Shown one piece after another: positions 1-6,880 of a stretch of DNA of 8,687 nt (its first letter is position 1; each line of letters opens with the position of its first letter). Both the position numbers and the translations under genes were made by a program. Location: contig JAHHQS010000158.1 in assembly GCA_020026285.1 (NCBI GenBank), forward strand, positions 1-8,687, read 5' to 3'. Under the pieces are notes generated by a model, which saw only the letters and a program-made list of their open reading frames with translations, did no database searches and had not been told where the DNA came from. Origin of the DNA: Parabacteroides sp. (GTDB lineage: Bacteria > Bacteroidota > Bacteroidia > Bacteroidales > Tannerellaceae).

Positions 1-80
1 GCACAACTTTTTACACATAAATATTTATCAAATTAATTCCGCCAACGGGTTAAATTAAGAATTAAATAAAATCAGGAATT

Positions 81-2975
81 GTGAATAGACTTCTTTTTTG
101 CCTAATATTGTTCAGCACATATACAACATCTTTATTTGCTCAAAATAAAAACCTTGTAACCGGTCTAGTGTTCGATTCACAAGACAAAAGTCCGGTTGGT
201 CAAGCCACCGTACAAATACTTTCCCTACCTGACAGTACCATGGTTACAGGAAACATCACAGACAATGATGGTCTATTTAAATTATCAGTCAAACCAGGGA
301 AATATGCTTTAAAAGTGAGTTTTATCGGTTATACCACACATGTATCCTCTTTGCAAGTAGGCAATAAAGATGTCAATATCGGGAAAATCGCTTTAAAAAC
401 GGATGTAGTTCTACTGAAAGAAGCTGTAGTTACAGCACAAGCTCCCGAAGTTACCGTTACCGAAGATACTGTGGCTTTTAATGCTACAGCTTTTCGTACA
501 TCCAAAGGAGCCATGCTTGAGGAACTTATAAAAAAAATACCTGGAGCAGATATTGATGATGACGGAAAAATAACCATTAATGGTAAAGAAGTCAAAAAAT
601 TGATGGTTAATGGTAAAGAATTCTTCGGAGGTGATATACAGACAGGTATGAAGAATCTTCCTGTAGATATGATTGATAAATTAAAAACATACGATAAAAA
701 ATCAGATCTGGCCCGAGTTACGGGGATTGACGACGGAGAAGAAGAAACTGTTCTTGACATTGGTGTTAAAAAAGGAATGAACAAAGGGTGGTTTGGTAAT
801 GCAGATTTGGCTGGAGGTACTGAAAAAAGATATTCTGGAAAAGCTATGACAAACTATTTCAACGACAACAATCAATTTTCATTAATAGCTTCCGGCAATA
901 ACGTAAACGACAAAAGTTTTTCTAGTGGAGCTTCTCGCTGGAGAAACAACAATGGTTTGTATGCAAACAAAATGATTGGTGCAAACTTTGCCATTGAAAC
1001 GAAAAAACTGGAATTGGATGGTAGTGCCAGATACAATTATTCGGATGCTGATATCCAGAAAAAAGGACAAATCGAGAATATTTTACCGAATGGTAACTCA
1101 TATGTAAATTCTAATAACCTGAACAGGAATAAAGATAAAAGTGCTTATGCAAATCTTCGATTGGAATGGAGACCGGACTCAATGACAAATATCATATTCC
1201 GACCGAACTTTTCATGGGGTGATTCTTACAACTATTCCCATTCCAAGTCTGGAACTTTTAATTCTGACCCATACGAAATAGTTGATAATCCAAATGAATA
1301 TTTAAGTTTGGCAGAAGGAAGTCTTACGAACTCTGAACTTGATAAAATCCGATTGAACCTTTCAAATAACAACCGGATTTCTAATGGGAATAACATTTCT
1401 GCAAACGGCAATTTACAAGTAAACCGTAAGTTAAATACGAAAGGAAGAAACATTACTCTCCGTACTCACTTTTCATACGGAGATAATACAAATGACCAGT
1501 TTACAAATAATTTCATTAATTACTTTTCTGATGGAATCATTACTAACAGAGATTCTATCAGACGCTTTATTCAAACACCAACAAACAATTATACAATAGG
1601 CTCTCAACTAACATACAGTGAGCCCATAGCTAAAGCCGTTTTCCTTCAATTCAGCTACAGATTTAATTATCGATACAATGAAAGCGACAAGAGTACGTAT
1701 AATCTTCCATTCGAATGGTCGATAGGACAGCCTTTACCGGGTAATTTTGAAGACAATAAAGCTTCCATGAAGGATGAAAGTCAAAGTAAATATGCTGAAT
1801 ATAAGAATTTCAATCATGATGGAATGATTTCACTCCGTTTCATTCGTCCGAAATGGCAGTTATCATCAGGTCTTTCTTTCCAGCCTCAGCATACTATCAT
1901 GTCTTATAAGAAAGATAATTTTGAAGTAGATACAACAAGAAATGTTTTCAACTTTGCCCCTAACATTGATTTCAGATATCGCTTTTCAAAAATCAGTCAG
2001 CTCCGTTTTACTTATCGTGGACGAAGCTCACAACCTAGTATGGAGAAGTTATTACCGATAACAGACGATTCAAATCCGCTAAACATCATTAAAGGAAATC
2101 CAGGTTTGAATCCTTCTTTTACACATAATGCAGCTCTTTTTTATAATAAATATAACAAAGAAAAACAACGGGGAATCTTTACACACTGGAATGCTTCCAT
2201 GATACAAAATGCTGTTAGTAACAGCAGAATCTTTAACGAAGCAACTGGAGGGTGGACTTCTACACCTAAGAATATCAATGGTAACTGGAATATATTCGGT
2301 TTAATAGCCTTTAACTCTGCTTTAAAGAACAAGAAATTTACAGTCAATACTTTTACAATCACCAGATACAACAACAATGTTGGCTATTTGACCGATAATA
2401 AAACAAAGATTGAACAAAAAAATACGACAACGAATCTTTTCATCAAGGAAAGATTAAGAGGAACTTTTCGAAACGACTGGCTAGAATTTGGGATCAACGG
2501 AAGTTTCGGTATCAATTTCGAAAAAGACAAGCTGACTCCAAGCAACAATCAGAAACCATTTTCTTTTGAATATGGTGCAACAACAACATTAACGACTCCT
2601 TGGGGAACAAGCTTGTCAACAAATATTACAGATCAATCACGACGTGGCTATTCTGATACAAGTATGAACGTGGACGAATTAATCTGGAATGCTCAAATAT
2701 CACAATCTTTTTTCAAAGGAGCTGCTACTTTGAGTTTCGAAGTTTTCGATATTCTGAAACAACAAAGTAACTTTTCTCGTTCATACAATGCAACCGGACG
2801 TTCAGTCTATACGTATAATGGTATAAATCATTACTGCATGGTTCATTTCATTTATAACTTTAATATTTTCGGTGATAAAAATGCACGAAACAAGATGGGA
2901 AAGTATGGTAATAACCGTCATAGTGGCGGTTACAGATCCGGATATGGAAGATATGGCGGAAGAAAAAGTTACTAA
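81..2975 (+). CDS. TonB-dependent-receptor-like outer-membrane beta-barrel protein
   Basis: This is a large outer-membrane barrel protein of the type in which a CarboxypepD_reg-like domain is fused to a plug and an OMP_b-brl_3-type barrel. A signal peptide (residues 1-20, cleavage probably after SLFA before Q21) is followed by the regulatory-like Ig fold (about 26-105, with GLFKLSVKPGKYALKVSFIGY). Next come a TonB-box-like stretch EAVVTAQ (114-120) and a plug-like segment (about 125-232, including MLEELIKKIPG and NGKEFFGGD). A long Asn/Thr/aromatic-rich barrel fills about 235-930. Its last strand seems to be HYCMVHFIYNFNIF (917-930), and 34 Gly/Tyr/Arg-rich residues follow. The GTG start is chosen because an in-frame TAA lies 18 bases upstream and the signal peptide begins there. 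No SusD-like gene is adjacent, so a glycan-uptake role has no support from context. The substrate is unknown. The family call is firm; TonB-dependent transport is inferred. Confidence 0.88.
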   Translation: MNRLLFCLILFSTYTTSLFAQNKNLVTGLVFDSQDKSPVGQATVQILSLPDSTMVTGNITDNDGLFKLSVKPGKYALKVSFIGYTTHVSSLQVGNKDVNIGKIALKTDVVLLKEAVVTAQAPEVTVTEDTVAFNATAFRTSKGAMLEELIKKIPGADIDDDGKITINGKEVKKLMVNGKEFFGGDIQTGMKNLPVDMIDKLKTYDKKSDLARVTGIDDGEEETVLDIGVKKGMNKGWFGNADLAGGTEKRYSGKAMTNYFNDNNQFSLIASGNNVNDKSFSSGASRWRNNNGLYANKMIGANFAIETKKLELDGSARYNYSDADIQKKGQIENILPNGNSYVNSNNLNRNKDKSAYANLRLEWRPDSMTNIIFRPNFSWGDSYNYSHSKSGTFNSDPYEIVDNPNEYLSLAEGSLTNSELDKIRLNLSNNNRISNGNNISANGNLQVNRKLNTKGRNITLRTHFSYGDNTNDQFTNNFINYFSDGIITNRDSIRRFIQTPTNNYTIGSQLTYSEPIAKAVFLQFSYRFNYRYNESDKSTYNLPFEWSIGQPLPGNFEDNKASMKDESQSKYAEYKNFNHDGMISLRFIRPKWQLSSGLSFQPQHTIMSYKKDNFEVDTTRNVFNFAPNIDFRYRFSKISQLRFTYRGRSSQPSMEKLLPITDDSNPLNIIKGNPGLNPSFTHNAALFYNKYNKEKQRGIFTHWNASMIQNAVSNSRIFNEATGGWTSTPKNINGNWNIFGLIAFNSALKNKKFTVNTFTITRYNNNVGYLTDNKTKIEQKNTTTNLFIKERLRGTFRNDWLEFGINGSFGINFEKDKLTPSNNQKPFSFEYGATTTLTTPWGTSLSTNITDQSRRGYSDTSMNVDELIWNAQISQSFFKGAATLSFEVFDILKQQSNFSRSYNATGRSVYTYNGINHYCMVHFIYNFNIFGDKNARNKMGKYGNNRHSGGYRSGYGRYGGRKSY

Positions 2976-2996
2976 GAACGTATAAGTTAAGAAAAG

Positions 2997-3035
2997 AGAT
3001 CAGCTGACTGTTCGTTTGTTCAGCTGATTTTTTTT
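2997..3035 (+). terminator. Rho-independent terminator after the outer-membrane protein gene
   Basis: A perfect 9-base inverted repeat, ATCAGCTGA (2999-3007) and TCAGCTGAT (3020-3028), encloses a 12-base loop and runs into eight T residues (3028-3035). A few A-T pairs can extend the stem downward. It begins about 24 bases after the stop codon, so it should end the transcript of the upstream gene and separate it from the oxidoreductase gene. Confidence 0.85.
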
Positions 3036-3071
3036 ATCTGTTCGATTATTTATCGATATAAATAAAATTTG

Positions 3072-3104
3072 TTTCGGACAATATCAAAAAATTATCTATT
3101 TTTA
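3072..3104 (+). promoter_or_regulatory. Possible Bacteroides-type promoter for the oxidoreductase gene
   Basis: TATTTTTA at 3097-3104 matches TAnnTTTG except at the last base. A TTTC at 3072-3075, 21 bases upstream, resembles the -33 element TTTG. This stretch follows the upstream terminator, so a promoter is expected here. Both elements are imperfect and the region is A+T-rich, so the exact position is uncertain. Confidence 0.3.
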
Positions 3105-3150
3105 AAGCACTAAAATCTTTAATTGTTATAATCACTTAAATCAATATATC

Positions 3151-4368
3151 ATGAAACGAAGAACATTTATTAAAACTTCACTTGCTACTGTTGCTACAAC
3201 CGCATTTGCTTCTTCTTCTTTTGCTAATGCTCCGATACCTCAAACCGACAGACCTGTACGAGTTGGATTTATTGGTACTGGAAACAGAGGAACTGGTGTG
3301 ATTTCTGAAATGTCTAGAAACACAAATATGCAAATCATTGCTGTTGCTGATTTATTACAAGACAAAATAGACAAAGCGTTACCGATACTTAATAAATTGA
3401 ATGCAGCTAAAAATCTGCCGGCAATCAAAAAATCAAATATATATTGCGGTATTAATGCATACAAGGAATTGTTGAATAATAAAGAGGTGGATGCTGTTCT
3501 GATTTCGACTACAGCTTATGCTCATCCTTTTATTTTTCATGATGCAGTAAAGGCACATAAACATGTTTATTGTGAAAAGCCGGCTGCTCCCGACGTATAT
3601 GGAGCGGTTAACATGCTTAATGATGCCAAAGGCATTACAGATCTTTCCTTAGTCATGGGATTCCAGATTCGTTATGCCACTCCTTTCAAAGAAATGGTTA
3701 GTAGAATTAAAAATGGCGATATTGGAGATATTGTTACGGCTCAACTGAATTATAATTCCAGCGAAGTTCCTATGATCCCTACAGAAGGAACTGAAGATGA
3801 ATTCCGATTAAGAAATCATTTCCATTACTTAGGTCTGTCGGGAGGTATTTTAAATGACCAGGCTATCCACATGATTGATGTCTGTAACTGGGTTTTAGGA
3901 ACAACTCCATCCTCGGCTATCGGGACAGGTAACCGCAGAAAAGCTATGCCTTTTGGAGATGCACTGACAAATTATCAGGTTATTTATACATATCCGAACG
4001 ATATCAACGTTTCAGTCACAGCCTATCAGATGGGAACTGAATTCGGTGATGTTTGTGCACGATTTATCGGGACAAAAGGTTGGGCTGAAGCTCATTATTC
4101 CGGAGGAGTCTTCATAAAAGGCGAACACCCTTGGGAATCATCCAATCCTAACGGCTTATATGATGCCGACAAAAACAAGGGAATCTCATTCATTGAAAGC
4201 ATAGAAAAGAAACAATACCTGAATCTTATTGAAGATGGTTGTAATTCTACACTTTCTACAATCATGGGTAGAGAAGCTGTATTCTCTGGAGAAAGAATTT
4301 TCTGGGATAAAATGCTGGCTGAAAAGAAACGTATGGACACAGGTATTGATATCACCAAGATTAAATAA
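3151..4368 (+). CDS. Tat-exported Gfo/Idh/MocA family NAD(P)-dependent oxidoreductase
   Basis: This enzyme family oxidises or reduces hydroxyl groups of sugars, inositols and related compounds with NAD(P). The N-terminus KRRTFIKTS fits the twin-arginine motif and is followed by a short hydrophobic stretch and a likely cleavage site after A27 (FANA). Export in a folded, cofactor-loaded state is therefore likely. The Rossmann motif GFIGTGNRG (39-47) is complete. EKPAA (142-146) supplies the usual lysine (K143), and GGILNDQAIHMIDV (231-244) holds the D236/H240 pair seen in inositol-dehydrogenase-like members. The C-terminal fold ends near 405, a normal length for exported Bacteroidota members. 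The GH109 glycosidase branch shares the fold and Tat signal, but the D-x3-H motif here looks like a dehydrogenase. The gene appears to be transcribed alone, with a terminator upstream and a hairpin downstream. The substrate is unknown. Confidence 0.9.
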   Translation: MKRRTFIKTSLATVATTAFASSSFANAPIPQTDRPVRVGFIGTGNRGTGVISEMSRNTNMQIIAVADLLQDKIDKALPILNKLNAAKNLPAIKKSNIYCGINAYKELLNNKEVDAVLISTTAYAHPFIFHDAVKAHKHVYCEKPAAPDVYGAVNMLNDAKGITDLSLVMGFQIRYATPFKEMVSRIKNGDIGDIVTAQLNYNSSEVPMIPTEGTEDEFRLRNHFHYLGLSGGILNDQAIHMIDVCNWVLGTTPSSAIGTGNRRKAMPFGDALTNYQVIYTYPNDINVSVTAYQMGTEFGDVCARFIGTKGWAEAHYSGGVFIKGEHPWESSNPNGLYDADKNKGISFIESIEKKQYLNLIEDGCNSTLSTIMGREAVFSGERIFWDKMLAEKKRMDTGIDITKIK

Positions 4369-4391
4369 TCTGTTTCCTATAAAAATTAAAT

Positions 4392-4440
4392 GTCCCCAAA
4401 GATTTTTTCCAAACAAAAAAGTTCTTTGGGGACTATTCTT
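4392..4440 (+). terminator. Strong hairpin, likely terminator of the oxidoreductase gene
   Basis: GTCCCCAAAGA (4392-4402) pairs perfectly with TCTTTGGGGAC (4423-4433). Inside, T6 (4403-4408) can pair with A6 (4415-4420), leaving a two-base bulge (4421-4422) and a six-base loop. It begins 24 bases after the stop codon. The bases that follow (TATTCTT) are only partly T-rich. On the opposite strand the hairpin is followed by a better T-rich stretch (ATTTAATTTTTAT), so it may work in both directions or act as a 3'-end stabiliser. Confidence 0.7.
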
Positions 4441-4618
4441 ACAAAAAGACTAATAGCGATCCACTATCACCAAATCTCTTTCTGTTACAGAGACATTATA
4501 CCGTTTCTCTCTAAAAAAAAGGTCAAGAATAAAAATACTGAACGAATCTATATTATTTCTGAAGGCTGTATTTTTAAATACAAAACGAAACATTTCAATT
4601 CAAATAAGAAGCATTTGG
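4441..4618. other. Intergenic stretch without a recognisable gene
   Basis: The gap between the oxidoreductase and the regulator is 315 bases long. Apart from the hairpin at its left end and the promoter region at its right end, it shows A+T-rich sequence with no convincing coding region. The one open frame across it (4390-4662, 90 codons) starts inside the hairpin arm, has Lys/Ser-rich low-complexity content with no domain, and ends past a promoter element. A weak TCTCT/AGAGA pair (4475-4493) is the only other symmetry noticed. No tRNA-like structure was seen. Confidence 0.6.
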
Positions 4619-4650
4619 AAATTTCAGTACAGAAATTTTATGTAAGTTTG
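4614..4650 (+). promoter_or_regulatory. Candidate promoter of the AraC-type regulator gene
   Basis: TAAGTTTG at 4643-4650 is an exact match to the Bacteroides -7 consensus TAnnTTTG. The nearest exact TTTG (4614-4617) is 25 bases upstream, longer than the usual spacing of about 19-21. TTTC at 4622-4625 is 17 bases upstream. The -7 element is credible and the -33 element is uncertain. Transcription would start around 4656-4660, giving a leader of roughly 25 bases before the ATG. Confidence 0.5.
4619..4638. repeat. Inverted repeat in the regulator promoter, candidate operator
   Basis: AAATTTC (4619-4625) and GAAATTT (4632-4638) form a perfect 7-base inverted repeat with a 6-base spacer. It lies just upstream of the -7 element, where a bound protein could affect RNA polymerase. 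Autoregulation by the downstream AraC-type protein is one possible reading. The arms are A+T-rich, so chance is a real alternative. Confidence 0.3.
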
Positions 4651-4683
4651 TTGTCTGGATAGAATATTCCTGCAAGAATTGAC

Positions 4684-5478
4684 ATGAGTGAAAGTTACGA
4701 AGTAAAATTATTTGAAGAAATAGAAGAGCACAAAAACTCTATCTTTGTGCTACAACATGAATTGGAGGTAATGGTTCCTCAACACACCCATTCACAAGGA
4801 CATATCTTGGTTGTGATGAATGGTGTTGCAACAATGAATGTTGAAAGAAATGCATATTACATTCCTTATGGTTATTTTGTCTGGATTCCGCCTGGAGTAT
4901 CTCATCGAATTTCTTTTGAAGGTAAAAAGATCAAACTATTAAATATTTATTACCCTCCAATCGAAGAAGAAATACCTTTTTATCAGGAGGTTGGTGTTTA
5001 TCCGACACCTTCTTTGCTATATCATACTTTTGAACAAGTACAGGAACATACTACTGTTTATCTATCCGATGATTGGCATTATGAATTACTGATGACTTTA
5101 AAACATATTCTGCCTCATATTATCAAAAAAGTAGTTGTACAATTACGTCTGCCAACAACCAACCATCCCATAGTCCTAAGAATACTGGATACCATTCATC
5201 AGAAATATCAAAGTCAGATAACAGCTCAAAGTATCAGTCAGGATATTGGACTGAGCGTGCGAACTTTAAGCAGATACCTACGTAACGAACTTGACACAAC
5301 GTTTATCCAGTACGTTCAGACCTATCGGATTATCATGGCTATCAAGGAAATAGTCAAAAATGAAGAATCGATTACCAACATTGCATACAATGTAGGATAC
5401 GAAAGTCTGACGGCTTTTAGTAATACCTTTTATAAAATAACAGGCTATCGGCCGAGTCAATTTCTGAAACAGGAATAA
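4684..5478 (+). CDS. AraC family transcriptional regulator with N-terminal cupin domain
   Basis: This is a cytoplasmic DNA-binding regulator. Residues about 20-90 form a cupin sensor (AraC_binding type) with H34, H36, H40 and H74 and the typical YFVWIPPGVSHRI strand. A linker region (about 95-160) precedes the AraC/XylS DNA-binding domain. Its first helix-turn-helix is at about 180-202 (ITAQSISQDIGLSVRTLSRY) and its second at about 229-252, ending in the family signature GYRPSQF (254-260). The length of 264 residues is normal for this architecture. The gene stands 100 bases upstream of a three-gene efflux operon in the same direction, so control of that operon by a small ligand is the natural inference. 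Whether it activates or represses cannot be read from the sequence. The ATG at 4684 fits the promoter position, and no clear Shine-Dalgarno sequence is present. No terminator separates it from the efflux genes, so some read-through is possible. Confidence 0.92.
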   Translation: MSESYEVKLFEEIEEHKNSIFVLQHELEVMVPQHTHSQGHILVVMNGVATMNVERNAYYIPYGYFVWIPPGVSHRISFEGKKIKLLNIYYPPIEEEIPFYQEVGVYPTPSLLYHTFEQVQEHTTVYLSDDWHYELLMTLKHILPHIIKKVVVQLRLPTTNHPIVLRILDTIHQKYQSQITAQSISQDIGLSVRTLSRYLRNELDTTFIQYVQTYRIIMAIKEIVKNEESITNIAYNVGYESLTAFSNTFYKITGYRPSQFLKQE

Positions 5479-5488
5479 TTTCAAGTAT

Positions 5489-5516
5489 GTCCGAAATGAG
5501 CAAAAAAGTGACTTTT
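5489..5516. promoter_or_regulatory. Palindrome and spaced repeat upstream of the efflux operon, candidate operator
   Basis: AAAAGT-G-ACTTTT (5504-5516) is a perfect 13-base palindrome. GTCC at 5489 and GTGAC at 5508 start 19 bases apart, close to two helical turns, a layout compatible with direct half-sites of AraC-type proteins. The region ends about 30 bases before the -7 element of the efflux promoter, a place from which an activator could act. The half-site reading is inference from position. Confidence 0.35.
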
Positions 5517-5545
5517 ATAATAAATAGCAGCATTTCTCCGATATT

Positions 5546-5553
5546 TACCTTTG
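5546..5553 (+). promoter_or_regulatory. -7 promoter element of the efflux operon
   Basis: TACCTTTG is an exact match to the Bacteroides -7 consensus TAnnTTTG. Transcription would start near 5560, leaving a leader of about 20 bases before the ATG at 5579. No TTTG is present at the expected -33 position (5521-5526 reads TAAATA). A promoter with a good -7 and a poor -33 element is what one expects when an activator is needed. Confidence 0.6.
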
Positions 5554-5578
5554 CATTCGAAAATAAAAGGTTAAAAAG

Positions 5579-6865
5579 ATGTTTAGGAAAAATGTATTTC
5601 TCTTTTTTCTATTGATTTGTATACATGCAGTGAGTGCATCGCAAAATCCGATAGAAAAGAAGATGAATTTAGAAAAGGTACGTACCTTAATTGATCAGAA
5701 CCGTTCGGTCATAATTGAAACACTGAACAAGCAAATCGCAACAGACAATCTGGAACAACGAAAATCGGAACGACTTCCCGAAATTCTTATGGGTGGTAAT
5801 GGTTATCTCGGTAACAAAATTCCACTTTCTACTAACTACAAGAGTGATAATAACTTTTTGTATCATTTTAATCTGGCTTCGGAAGTCGATGTATATACAG
5901 GAGGACTACACAAATACGGCATCGAACGTATGCGTAAAGAACAGGAATTAAGCGACAGACAGCTTAAATCTGTTCAACAGGACGTGGAACTTCAAGCTTA
6001 TATTTTACTTTACGACATTCACCGCAACATTAAATACAAAGATTTTATTCGTTCTTCCATTCATCTACGAGAAAAAGAATATGAACGTATAGAACAATTA
6101 TACAAGAATGGTGTAGTTCTAAAGAGTGATCTTTTACGCTCCAAGTTATATATTACTGACTTGCAGAAAGACGAGGTTGAAATAAAAAACAGTATTGATA
6201 TTCTTTCCGATAAACTTCGGGTTCTTCTTGGTATACAAGAAAATATCAGCATAACACCTGAACTTGAAAAAGATCTGGATTATGCCGTAAACGATTCTTT
6301 TGAAGATCTATACCAATGTACATTGCAGAACTCCCCTATATTGCAAATGCATCACATCCGTCACAATTGTGAAGAAATTGCATTAAAAGAGATTCATTCA
6401 GCAAAACTGCCACATTTAAAATTGTACGCCCAATATGGTGTCGGATCAGCCCAACCCGTTTTGGATTATAATCATCAGTTGGGAGGTGAAGTTGGTGTCA
6501 AACTGAGCCTTTCCTTATCTTCTTTTTATAAAACTAAAAACAAAATTCAGGCTCAACGCCAGCGTATTTCACGCGAACAATATGAATTGACAGACAAAGA
6601 AGAAAAACTTCGAAATTCATTATATGCGGTATACACACGCTACCATGAATCTCTTCTAAATATAAACCGTGCCATCGAAAAGATTGCCATGAGTAAAGAA
6701 ACAACTCGTATACTTCGTAACTCATATTTCAATCAGCAAGCTTTATTAATTGATGTACTGGAATCAGAGACACAATTAATGGAAGCATCATTCGAATGGG
6801 TCGAGGCAGTTGTCGATTCTCAGAAATATTATTGGGCATTAAAGAAAATAAGTGGAATCCTATAA
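5579..6865 (+). CDS. TolC family outer-membrane efflux protein
   Basis: This is the outer-membrane channel of a tripartite pump; three copies should form a barrel-plus-tunnel across the outer membrane and periplasm. A signal peptide (FLFFLLICIHAVSAS, cleavage probably near residue 21) precedes two homologous helical repeats. The first covers about 30-220 and contains YTGGLHKYGIERMRKEQE and the classic YKNGVVLKSDLLRSKL segment (175-190). The second covers about 240-428 and contains LKLYAQYGVG, LSLSLSSFYKTKNKI and FNQQALLIDVLESETQL. The length of 428 is normal. There is no lipobox cysteine, so it is not a lipoprotein. The mature part has two cysteines (C247, C264). The ATG fits the promoter 26 bases upstream. 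The adaptor gene follows after 15 bases, so the two are very probably cotranscribed. Confidence 0.92.
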   Translation: MFRKNVFLFFLLICIHAVSASQNPIEKKMNLEKVRTLIDQNRSVIIETLNKQIATDNLEQRKSERLPEILMGGNGYLGNKIPLSTNYKSDNNFLYHFNLASEVDVYTGGLHKYGIERMRKEQELSDRQLKSVQQDVELQAYILLYDIHRNIKYKDFIRSSIHLREKEYERIEQLYKNGVVLKSDLLRSKLYITDLQKDEVEIKNSIDILSDKLRVLLGIQENISITPELEKDLDYAVNDSFEDLYQCTLQNSPILQMHHIRHNCEEIALKEIHSAKLPHLKLYAQYGVGSAQPVLDYNHQLGGEVGVKLSLSLSSFYKTKNKIQAQRQRISREQYELTDKEEKLRNSLYAVYTRYHESLLNINRAIEKIAMSKETTRILRNSYFNQQALLIDVLESETQLMEASFEWVEAVVDSQKYYWALKKISGIL

Positions 6866-6880
6866 AAACAAAATAACGAA

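Noticed and set aside
33..65. Inverted repeat TTAATTC/GAATTAA upstream of the first gene
   Set aside because: The arms are short and made almost only of A and T in an A+T-rich leader, there is no T tract, and no TAnnTTTG element lies nearby to make an operator likely.
329..784. Minus-strand open frame of 151 codons inside the outer-membrane protein gene
   Set aside because: It is antisense to a firmly identified domain region, and its Ser/Phe-rich product looks like the mirror of the Lys/Asp/Thr codons on the + strand.
3151..4368. GH109 alpha-N-acetylgalactosaminidase as the identity of the oxidoreductase
   Set aside because: The Tat signal and fold would fit, but the GGILNDQAIHMIDV segment with D-x3-H is the dehydrogenase-type pattern rather than the one recalled for GH109; kept only as an alternative.
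4229..4453. Open frame overlapping the end of the oxidoreductase gene in another frame
   Set aside because: It is almost wholly inside the real coding sequence and continues through the terminator hairpin; the translation shows nothing recognisable.
4390..4662. Open frame of 90 codons in the gap before the regulator gene
   Set aside because: It starts inside a terminator hairpin, has low-complexity Lys/Ser-rich content with no domain or signal, and runs past the perfect -7 promoter element of the next gene.
5493..5536. GAAATG/CATTTC inverted pair flanking the candidate operator
   Set aside because: The arms are six bases with a 32-base gap, easily due to chance, and the pair does not form a stable structure.
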